From NCBI GenBank assembly GCA_031290375.1, contig JAITNR010000273.1:1-14356 (forward strand): DNA of 14,356 nt, in the 5' to 3' direction. Numbering within the stretch: the stretch's first letter is position 1; the number at the start of each line of letters is the position of its first letter. The translations under genes and the position numbers were made by a program. The stretch is from Prevotellaceae bacterium. Its GTDB lineage: Bacteria; Bacteroidota; Bacteroidia; Bacteroidales; Paludibacteraceae. The notes beneath the pieces were generated by a model that searched no databases, had not been told where the DNA came from, and saw only the letters and a program-made list of their open reading frames with translations. Below are positions 1 to 6,035 of the stretch, piece after piece.

Positions 1-50
1 AAAGCGGCGTATATCCCTGATAAAATTGCTGTGTAAATTAGAGTTGACAT
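1..50 (-). CDS. 5' end of an unidentified leftward gene (partial)
   Basis: An ATG at 48-50 on the minus strand opens a frame that stays open to the window edge, reading M-S-T-L-I-Y-T-A-I-L-S-G-I-Y-A-A. The start is about 30 nt downstream of the expected transcription start of a very good Bacteroidetes promoter at 88-118, which is the main reason to believe it. The visible residues are hydrophobic and could be a membrane segment or a buried first strand. Sixteen residues are too few to name a family. The opposite strand reads a short open frame to a stop at 34-36, but nothing favours it. Confidence 0.5.
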   Translation of the reverse strand, partial: MSTLIYTAILSGIYAA

Positions 51-87
51 TTATCGTTTTTTGTTATATCAATAAAAAAATTCGCTG

Positions 88-118
88 CAAAGGTAAAACT
101 TTTTTTTGAAATAACAAA
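88..118 (-). promoter_or_regulatory. Promoter of the leftward partial gene
   Basis: Read on the minus strand, a TTTG at 115-118 is followed after 19 nt by TACCTTTG (88-95). This matches the Bacteroidetes housekeeping sigma-factor consensus TTTG, 19-21 nt, TAnnTTTG. Transcription would begin near position 80, about 30 nt before the ATG at 50. Confidence 0.65.
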
Positions 119-217
119 ATATTTTTTACAGAAAAATTATTTTGCCTAAATTTTCAGGCTGTTCTATATGGAGTAACTGCCCGCACTCGTGCCGATTTTA
201 AACGAAAACAATAATGA

Positions 218-415
218 CACATTATAGAACGACTATGGAAATGGACAAAAAGCGATTGCCTGAATTGTAAGTATTACAGCAAATTCTCTGAATTTGTTGA
301 TGCAATTAATCGTTCGCTTGCTAAAATGGAAAATAAAGAAAATAAAAACAAATTAGACACGCAACTATCACTAAACTTTCAACTATACGATAACGTAATT
401 TATGACCGAGCGTAG
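218..415 (+). pseudogene. IS630-family transposase, C-terminal remnant
   Basis: This frame has no start codon and begins just after a stop, yet reads about 65 residues that look like the end of an IS630-family DDE transposase. It has I-E-R-L-W-K-W-T-K, where the Glu (codon 227-229) corresponds to the last catalytic acid, then D-C-L-N-C-K-Y-Y-S-K-F, then D-A-I-N-R-S-L-A-K and a terminal segment ending L-S-L-N-F-Q-L-Y before TAG at 413-415. The usual proline-rich Y-S-P-N-x-N segment just before I-E-R-L-W is missing: the residue there is His and a TGA precedes it. The 5' part of the element has therefore been lost or scrambled. No terminal repeats could be recognised. It is a dead fragment. Confidence 0.7.
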
Positions 416-422
416 TATAATG

Positions 423-453
423 TTGTATTTTTAAACAAAATTTTGTACCTTTG
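423..453 (+). promoter_or_regulatory. Promoter of the LuxR-type regulator gene
   Basis: A TTG at 423-425 is followed after 20 nt by TACCTTTG at 446-453, a good Bacteroidetes promoter. Transcription would start near 460, giving a leader of about 110 nt before the ATG at 574. The -33 element lies only 8 nt past the stop codon of the IS630 remnant, so the promoter may partly consist of the old transposon end. Confidence 0.6.
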
Positions 454-573
454 CCGCCAAAATAATGTCAAGTTGATCGTGAAATATCTTTTTAAATCAT
501 TGATTATCAGTTAATAATAAATATTATATCTTGTTATTTTATATTTTACATAAAATAACACTAATTTTTGCAA

Positions 574-1578
574 ATGAAACAATATTTTGACTTCGTTTTT
601 CGCCCAATAGAAGATTTGGACAGGTACAAGAAGAGTGTCTGCTACCAATCCCTTGCTGTTGGCATCCTTACATATTTGTATCTTGCCGTTTATTATACAG
701 CAACCAATCAGATGGTTTACGGAATTTATAACGGGCTTATGCTTTTTTTGATATGCGTTTGTATGATGCTGGCAATACTGTTAGAATACAGTATTCTGCA
801 CAAAATGATTTATATATTCCTCTTTGCCCTGTCCATATTGCACGCTCCAATGGTGTATTCATACCTGAAACAGAATAAGGAAATTATTTTTATGTGGTAC
901 TTGATGTATCCTCTTATCTTCGCCACATTTTACAAAAGAAAAGCAGCATTTTTTTCTATCATTTATGTGTTAATTTTAACCCTTGCAATTACCCTGCTTG
1001 CCTTTGTAACAGTCCTGCCTCGGTGGATTGTTGTTGACGACAGCAACGATATGTCCGTTTTTATAGTTAAGGCAGTGGCTTTTGCACTGCTTTTTGGCAT
1101 ATATTTAATTTCCTTAATAAAAATATACGACTATCGAATAAAAAAAGCGGAAATGAGGACAGAAAATCAAATGGAAACAGAACAGTTACAATGCGAGATA
1201 TTAGAATTGAATGCTATATTAGTTCGCAAAAACGAACTGATTTCAAAATTGACAGGCGAGGGTATAAAGGATGACAGTTTGTCGTTTGCTATAAAAAAGG
1301 ATACGAAAAAGGAAAACGAATTTGTAGGAAACAGTAATTTTAACAATCAATATCCTGATTTTTTCGTCAAACTTCAAGAGATGGCTGCACCTTATGAACT
1401 CTCCAATTTGGAACAAAAATATTGTATGTTGCTGTTTTTGGGATATTCAAACCAAGATATAGCAGGAACTTTGTTTGTTGCCGCCAATACTGTTAAAAGC
1501 CAGAAACAGCGCATCAAAAAGAAACTCAAACTTTCCCCTGACGATAATTTGGACAAATTTGTCAAAAAGCTACTGTAG
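574..1578 (+). CDS. Membrane-bound LuxR-type transcriptional regulator
   Basis: This is a predicted 334-residue inner-membrane regulator. The first 185 residues carry about six hydrophobic segments, near residues 24-42, 48-68, 72-90, 102-118, 122-145 and 160-182. A hydrophilic, probably coiled-coil stretch (about 185-235) follows, containing V-R-K-N-E-L-I-S-K-L. The C-terminus (about 270-334) is a LuxR/GerE-type helix-turn-helix with L-S-N-L-E-Q-K-Y-C and S-N-Q-D-I-A-G-T-L, then the recognition helix T-V-K-S-Q-K-Q-R-I-K-K-K-L. From the K-N-E-L motif onward it resembles the end of Bacteroidetes TPR-LuxR regulators, but a six-helix membrane domain replaces the TPRs. There is no receiver domain, so the signal is unknown. 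A TTG at 568 would add two residues. The ATG at 574 is preferred because it is a standard codon and the longer start has no support. The gene appears monocistronic. Confidence 0.75.
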   Translation: MKQYFDFVFRPIEDLDRYKKSVCYQSLAVGILTYLYLAVYYTATNQMVYGIYNGLMLFLICVCMMLAILLEYSILHKMIYIFLFALSILHAPMVYSYLKQNKEIIFMWYLMYPLIFATFYKRKAAFFSIIYVLILTLAITLLAFVTVLPRWIVVDDSNDMSVFIVKAVAFALLFGIYLISLIKIYDYRIKKAEMRTENQMETEQLQCEILELNAILVRKNELISKLTGEGIKDDSLSFAIKKDTKKENEFVGNSNFNNQYPDFFVKLQEMAAPYELSNLEQKYCMLLFLGYSNQDIAGTLFVAANTVKSQKQRIKKKLKLSPDDNLDKFVKKLL

Positions 1579-1637
1579 TTACAGTTGAAAATTTGAAAAA
1601 ACAACATCAATTATTCTCTAATAATAAATAAAATTTG

Positions 1638-1645
1638 TATCTTTG
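1638..1645 (+). promoter_or_regulatory. Probable -7 element of the gcvP promoter
   Basis: TATCTTTG at 1638-1645 fits TAnnTTTG. Around 1614-1618, where the -33 TTTG should lie, there is only a weak TTATTC. The predicted leader of about 80 nt before the ATG at 1731 is A/T-rich and shows no glycine-riboswitch-like conserved structure. Confidence 0.4.
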
Positions 1646-1730
1646 CATTTCAAAAAAAAGTTGAAATACAAAGGTATTCTTATATATAAATACTTGATAA
1701 ACAATAGCAGCAAAATAAAAAAATTAAAAT

Positions 1731-4574
1731 ATGAACCTAAATCAATTTGCAAAACGACACATAGGTATCAACGAAAAAAACATACCCGTGATGCTCGAAT
1801 CTATTGGCGTGAAATCGGTTGACGAACTGATTTCTAATGTTGTCCCAGAAAAAATCCGTCTCAAACAGCCGCTTAACTTGCCCGAAGCAATGACTGAACA
1901 CGAATTTTTGCAGCATATCAGGCAATTAGCTGCAAAAAACGATGTCTTTAACTCCTACATCGGACTCGGATACTACGGCACAATCACCCCTGCGGTAATT
2001 CTTCGCAACATTTACGAAAATCCCGTATGGTACACATCTTACACACCTTATCAGGCTGAAATTTCACAGGGAAGACTTGAGGCTTTACTCAATTTCCAGA
2101 CTATGATTTGCGACATTACGGCTCTGCCACTTTCAAACTGTTCCCTGCTCGACGAGGCAACAGCAGCCGCCGAAGCAATGACAATGATGTTCGGCTTGCG
2201 TTCAAAAGAACAGGTAAAAGAAGGTATAAACACCATTTTTGTAGATGAAAACATTTTCCCGCAAACGCTCGCCGTACTCAACACCCGCTCTGTACCTCAG
2301 GACATTAAACTGTTGACCGGCGATTGGAAAACGTTTGATTTTTCAACAAATGTTTTTGGCGCAATTGTTCAATATCCAAACTCTGACGGCAAAATCGAGA
2401 ACTATTTTGCTTTTGCAGAAAAATGTGCTCGAAACAATGCCAAAATTGCCGTTTGTGCCGACATAATGAGCCTTGTAATTCTCACGCCACCAGGAGAATG
2501 GGGTGCCGACATCGTTTTTGGCTCTACACAAAGGTTTGGAGTGCCAATCAACTACGGCGGACCGTCTGCCGCCTATATGTCTTGCAAAGATGAGTTCAAA
2601 CGCAACATTCCGGGCAGAATTATTGGCATATCCAAAGATGCAAACGAAAAAACAGCCCTCAGGCTTGCCCTGCAAACACGAGAACAACATATCAAACGCG
2701 AAAAGGCTACATCAAATATCTGTACCGCTCAAGCTCTTTTGGCTACAATGGCAGGCTTTTATGCAGCATATCACGGCAACAATGGTTTGCAGGAGATTGC
2801 AATAAATATTCATGTCAAAACTGCTATTCTGGCAAATGAACTCTCAAAACTTGGCTTCAAAGAACTGAACACAAACTATTTTGATACTTTAAAAATAGAA
2901 ATCCCAAACACAATATCAATTGAACAACTGAGAGAAAATCTTGAGGCTAATAAAATTAATATCAGATATTTTGAAAATAACACTGTCGGAATTTCATGTG
3001 ATGAAACCACCTCTACAGAAAATCTTGCAACACTCATCGCTGTTTTTGCAAAAACGGCTGACAAAGAAATCCCGTCAAAACTTGATAATTTATCACAAAT
3101 ATCCATTCAAAAAGAATTGTTGAGAAAAACAAAAATATTAAACCACGATATTTTTGAAAAATATCACTCCGAAACAGAGATGATGCGCTATATGAAAAAA
3201 CTTGAACGCAGAGATATTTCGTTGGCACACTCAATGATTTCACTTGGCAGTTGCACAATGAAACTCAACGCTGCGGCAGAAATGCTTCCGCTCAGTTGGA
3301 CGGAATTTACCGCAATGCACCCCTTTGCACCAATCGGACAGGCAAAAGGATATCACGAAATGATTGACAATTTGTCAGCTTATTTAACCGAAATCACAGG
3401 TTTTGCCGCAATCTCAATGCAGCCAAATTCAGGCGCAGCAGGTGAATATGCCGGCTTGATGACTATCAGAAACTACCTCAATGCAACAGGACAAGGCAAT
3501 CGAAATATTGTTCTCATTCCTTCCTCTGCACACGGAACCAACCCCGCAAGTGCTGTTCAGGCAGGCTTTGAGGTGGTGGTGGTGGCATCGGACCTCAATG
3601 GCAACGTTGATATGAATGATTTGAAATCAAAAGCATCTCAACACAAAGAAAATCTTGCTGCTCTGATGATTACTTACCCTTCCACTCACGGCGTTTTTGA
3701 GCAGGAAATTCTTGATATTTGCAAAATTATCCACGAAAACGGCGGACAGATTTATATGGACGGCGCAAATATGAACGCTCAGGTAGGAATTACATCTCCC
3801 GGCACCATTGGAGCGGACGTTTGCCACCTGAATCTTCATAAAACATTTGCCTCTCCTCACGGAGGCGGCGGACCCGGTGCAGGTCCTATCGGCGTTGCAA
3901 AGCATTTGATTGATTATTTGCCAACTCATAACTTTTTGGCTGAAAATCCAAAGTTTACTGCTGTCAGTGCTGCTCCATGGGGCAGTGCGGGCATTTTGCC
4001 CATCACATACGGTTACGTGCGAATGATGGGGGCAGACGGACTGCAAGCCGCTACAAAATGTGCAATTATCAATGCAAACTACCTGTGCAAAAAGCTCGAA
4101 AAGTCTTACGGAATAGTCTATACCGGAGCTACGGGTAGGGTTGGACACGAAATGATACTTGATTGTCGTGGTTTCAAAAAGTCGGGCATTACCGAAAGCG
4201 ACATTGCTAAACGCCTGATGGACTTCGGTTTTCATGCGCCAACGCTTTCGTTTCCCGTTCACGGCACTTTGATGGTAGAACCAACCGAAAGCGAGCCTTT
4301 GTCCGAACTGGACAGATTTGTAGAAGCACTAACGATTATCAGAGAGGAAATTGACGAAATCGAAACAGGCAAACAGAGTGCGCAGGACAATGTACTGATT
4401 AACGCTCCGCATCCTGATTACGTGATAGTTGATGACAATTGGAAACATCCATATTCGAGGCAAAAGGCGGCATTCCCTGCCGCTTGGGTTGCCGAAAATA
4501 AATTTTGGCTTACTGTTGCCCGCATCGACAACGCATTTGGAGACAGAAATCTTTTTTGCACATGCCTTGTATAA
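1731..4574 (+). CDS. gcvP: Glycine dehydrogenase (decarboxylating), P-protein
   Basis: This is the P-protein of the glycine cleavage system. It is a cytoplasmic PLP enzyme that decarboxylates glycine and passes the aminomethyl group to lipoyl-H-protein. At 947 residues it is the fused, full-length form, with a non-catalytic N-terminal half (to about 440) and a catalytic C-terminal half. Visible family motifs are G-L-G-Y-Y-G-T and Y-T-P-Y-Q-A-E-I-S-Q-G-R in the first half, then S-L-G-S-C-T-M-K-L-N, Q-P-N-S-G-A-A-G-E-Y, S-A-H-G-T-N-P-A-S-A and D-G-A-N-M-N-A-Q-V-G. The PLP lysine is Lys704 in H-L-N-L-H-K-T-F, followed by the glycine-rich G-G-G-G-P-G-A-G-P loop. The ATG at 1731 opens directly into the conserved N-terminal segment F-A-K-R-H-I-G. 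The C-terminus stops at C-T-C-L-V, slightly earlier than most relatives. gcvT and gcvH are not in the window, so the gene stands alone. Confidence 0.97.
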   Translation: MNLNQFAKRHIGINEKNIPVMLESIGVKSVDELISNVVPEKIRLKQPLNLPEAMTEHEFLQHIRQLAAKNDVFNSYIGLGYYGTITPAVILRNIYENPVWYTSYTPYQAEISQGRLEALLNFQTMICDITALPLSNCSLLDEATAAAEAMTMMFGLRSKEQVKEGINTIFVDENIFPQTLAVLNTRSVPQDIKLLTGDWKTFDFSTNVFGAIVQYPNSDGKIENYFAFAEKCARNNAKIAVCADIMSLVILTPPGEWGADIVFGSTQRFGVPINYGGPSAAYMSCKDEFKRNIPGRIIGISKDANEKTALRLALQTREQHIKREKATSNICTAQALLATMAGFYAAYHGNNGLQEIAINIHVKTAILANELSKLGFKELNTNYFDTLKIEIPNTISIEQLRENLEANKINIRYFENNTVGISCDETTSTENLATLIAVFAKTADKEIPSKLDNLSQISIQKELLRKTKILNHDIFEKYHSETEMMRYMKKLERRDISLAHSMISLGSCTMKLNAAAEMLPLSWTEFTAMHPFAPIGQAKGYHEMIDNLSAYLTEITGFAAISMQPNSGAAGEYAGLMTIRNYLNATGQGNRNIVLIPSSAHGTNPASAVQAGFEVVVVASDLNGNVDMNDLKSKASQHKENLAALMITYPSTHGVFEQEILDICKIIHENGGQIYMDGANMNAQVGITSPGTIGADVCHLNLHKTFASPHGGGGPGAGPIGVAKHLIDYLPTHNFLAENPKFTAVSAAPWGSAGILPITYGYVRMMGADGLQAATKCAIINANYLCKKLEKSYGIVYTGATGRVGHEMILDCRGFKKSGITESDIAKRLMDFGFHAPTLSFPVHGTLMVEPTESEPLSELDRFVEALTIIREEIDEIETGKQSAQDNVLINAPHPDYVIVDDNWKHPYSRQKAAFPAAWVAENKFWLTVARIDNAFGDRNLFCTCLV

Positions 4575-4579
4575 TTGAG

Positions 4580-4653
4580 AATTGAATAACTGAATAATTG
4601 AATAACTGATTACGTTACCCGTATTGTATTTTCAATTATTCAGTTATTCAATT
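4580..4653. terminator. Palindromic bidirectional terminator between gcvP and queA
   Basis: A perfect 23-bp inverted repeat pairs 4580-4602 with 4631-4653 around a 28-nt loop. It lies between the convergent stop codons of gcvP (4574) and queA (4656) and could end transcription from both sides. It lacks a GC-rich core, so part of its strength would come from length. The left arm is itself built of 7-8 nt repeats resembling AATTGAAT and AACTGAAT, so it may be a repeat element rather than a dedicated terminator. Confidence 0.6.
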
Positions 4654-4655
4654 GT

Positions 4656-5894
4656 TCATTGTTTTTTGTCCGTCATTTCTAACAGGGAAGTATCGCCGTA
4701 ACTGAGAAATCTGAAATCATTTTGTAAAGCATAATCGTAGATTTTACGGCGATTTTCGCCTCCAACAAATGCCTCTACAAGCAACAAAAGGGTACTTTGA
4801 GGTTGATGGAAATTTGTCAGCATTTTTTTTATTATTCTAAATTTAAAACTTGGAACTATAATTATTTTTGTACTTGCCTTTAGTATAGATAAATTATTGT
4901 TTTTCATATAATTAATTACTTCTGATAAAGCCTCTTTTGTTGAGATGTCAAAATCGTTGTTGTATGGCTCCCACTGAAGTACGTCAAATTGTGGATTATT
5001 AGGATTTTGCTTGATATGGCACCCGATGTAGTAAAGGCTTTCGAGGGTTCTGACCGATGTTGTACCCACTGCAACGATATTGTCTAAATGTTCAAAAATC
5101 TGTTTAATTACAGGCAATTGTACTGTAAAAAATTCGGCGTGCATTGTGTGCAAACCGATGTTATCACTTTTTACAGGCTGAAACGTGCCTGCTCCTACGT
5201 GCAGTGTGATTTCGGCTGTTTTTATACCTTTTTCGGCAAGATTTTTCAGTACTTCGGGCGTAAAATGTAGTCCGGCAGTCGGCGCAGCCACAGAACCGTT
5301 GACTTTGGAATAGACAGTTTGATAGGTTTCACTGTCGCTGAGTTCGGTTTTGCGGTTGAGGTAGGGAGGAACAGGCAGTTCTCCCAAAAATTGTAGAATT
5401 TTGCCAAAAGTCAGTTTTTTATTGTCCCATTGAAACTCAACTATGTGAGTCATATTATCTGATGGTTTTACATATTTTGCTGAAAAATTAGATATATTGT
5501 TTTCGATGGTTATTTTTTTAGTCAGGCAGCTGTTTTTCCAACGTTTTGCATTGCCTATAAGTACTTTCCATTCACATTTCTCTGTAGTTTGAAAAGCAGT
5601 CTGATAATCGGCGGGAGTGTATGGTTCGAGGCAAAAAATCTCAATTTTTGAGCCTGTTTCCTTTTCAAAAATCAGTCTTGCCTGAATAACTTTTGTGTTA
5701 TTAAAAATAAGAAAATCATTTTTATTGAGTAGTTTTGGCAGATTATAGAATTTGTTTTCCAAAATATTCTTGCCGTTCCAGTGAAGAAGAGCCGAAATAT
5801 CCCGTTTTGTTAATGGGTATTTGGCAATTTTTGTATCAGGCAAATTGTACTTGAAGTCGTTGATGTTAATATTTTTGGGATAAATTTCAGTCAT
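4656..5894 (-). CDS. queA: S-adenosylmethionine:tRNA ribosyltransferase-isomerase, long Bacteroidetes form
   Basis: QueA transfers the ribosyl part of SAM to 7-aminomethyl-7-deazaguanine at tRNA position 34, making epoxyqueuosine. Family motifs are clear: F-L-I-F-N-N-T-K-V-I-Q-A-R-L near the N-terminus, V-A-A-P-T-A-G-L-H-F at residues 202-211, H-V-G-A-G-T-F-Q-P-V at 232-241, V-G-T-T-S-V-R-T-L-E-S, T-N-F-H-Q-P-Q-S-T from 360, and F-R-F-L-S-Y-G-D near the end. At 412 residues it is about 60 longer than the E. coli enzyme. The extra length includes a segment after I-E-I-F-C-L-E-P and a region before the T-N-F-H motif. This matches a longer QueA-like branch that I recall from Bacteroidetes genomes, some of which also encode a canonical shorter QueA. 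The family call is therefore firm, but the exact reaction is an inference. The start ATG (5892-5894) lies about 20 nt after the predicted transcription start. Confidence 0.88.
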   Translation of the reverse strand: MTEIYPKNININDFKYNLPDTKIAKYPLTKRDISALLHWNGKNILENKFYNLPKLLNKNDFLIFNNTKVIQARLIFEKETGSKIEIFCLEPYTPADYQTAFQTTEKCEWKVLIGNAKRWKNSCLTKKITIENNISNFSAKYVKPSDNMTHIVEFQWDNKKLTFGKILQFLGELPVPPYLNRKTELSDSETYQTVYSKVNGSVAAPTAGLHFTPEVLKNLAEKGIKTAEITLHVGAGTFQPVKSDNIGLHTMHAEFFTVQLPVIKQIFEHLDNIVAVGTTSVRTLESLYYIGCHIKQNPNNPQFDVLQWEPYNNDFDISTKEALSEVINYMKNNNLSILKASTKIIIVPSFKFRIIKKMLTNFHQPQSTLLLLVEAFVGGENRRKIYDYALQNDFRFLSYGDTSLLEMTDKKQ

Positions 5895-5920
5895 ATTCAG
5901 TTCATTTTGAAAAGTAAGCG

Positions 5921-5951
5921 CAAATTTAGATTAAATTTTTCAGATTTACAA
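5921..5951 (-). promoter_or_regulatory. Promoter of queA
   Basis: On the minus strand, TTG (5949-5951) is followed after 20 nt by TAAATTTG (5921-5928), which fits the Bacteroidetes consensus. Transcription would begin near 5914, giving a leader of about 20 nt. The site sits back to back with the promoter of the peptidase gene. Confidence 0.6.
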
Positions 5952-5976
5952 GTGCGTGAAATAAAGAGTTATTATT

Positions 5977-6008
5977 TTTGTAACAAACAATTTTTTTTAT
6001 TAACTTTG
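5977..6008 (+). promoter_or_regulatory. Promoter of the M3 peptidase gene
   Basis: TTTG (5977-5980), a 20-nt spacer and TAACTTTG (6001-6008) match the Bacteroidetes promoter consensus at all fixed positions. Transcription would start around 6014, about 20 nt before the ATG at 6036. Confidence 0.7.
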
Positions 6009-6035
6009 CAAAAAATTAATTAAAATTGTTTTAGA

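Noticed and set aside
1..36. Plus-strand open frame ending K-A-A-Y-I-P-D-K-I-A-V at the left edge
   Set aside because: It is too short to judge, and the opposite strand has a matching promoter and start.
161..230. Inverted repeat GTTCTATA (161-168) and TATAGAAC (223-230), considered as a transposon end or operator
   Set aside because: Eight base pairs in AT-rich sequence is easily chance, and one arm lies inside the transposase remnant.
568..573. TTG start two codons upstream of the LuxR-type regulator ATG
   Set aside because: It adds only two residues, has no ribosome-binding support, and the ATG at 574 is the normal choice.
1646..1730. Possible glycine riboswitch ahead of gcvP
   Set aside because: The leader is short, A/T-rich and shows no conserved aptamer-like stems, so it was not annotated.
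3627..4262. Minus-strand 211-codon open frame opposite gcvP
   Set aside because: It is fully antisense to a conserved catalytic region of gcvP and the translated residues have no recognisable motif.
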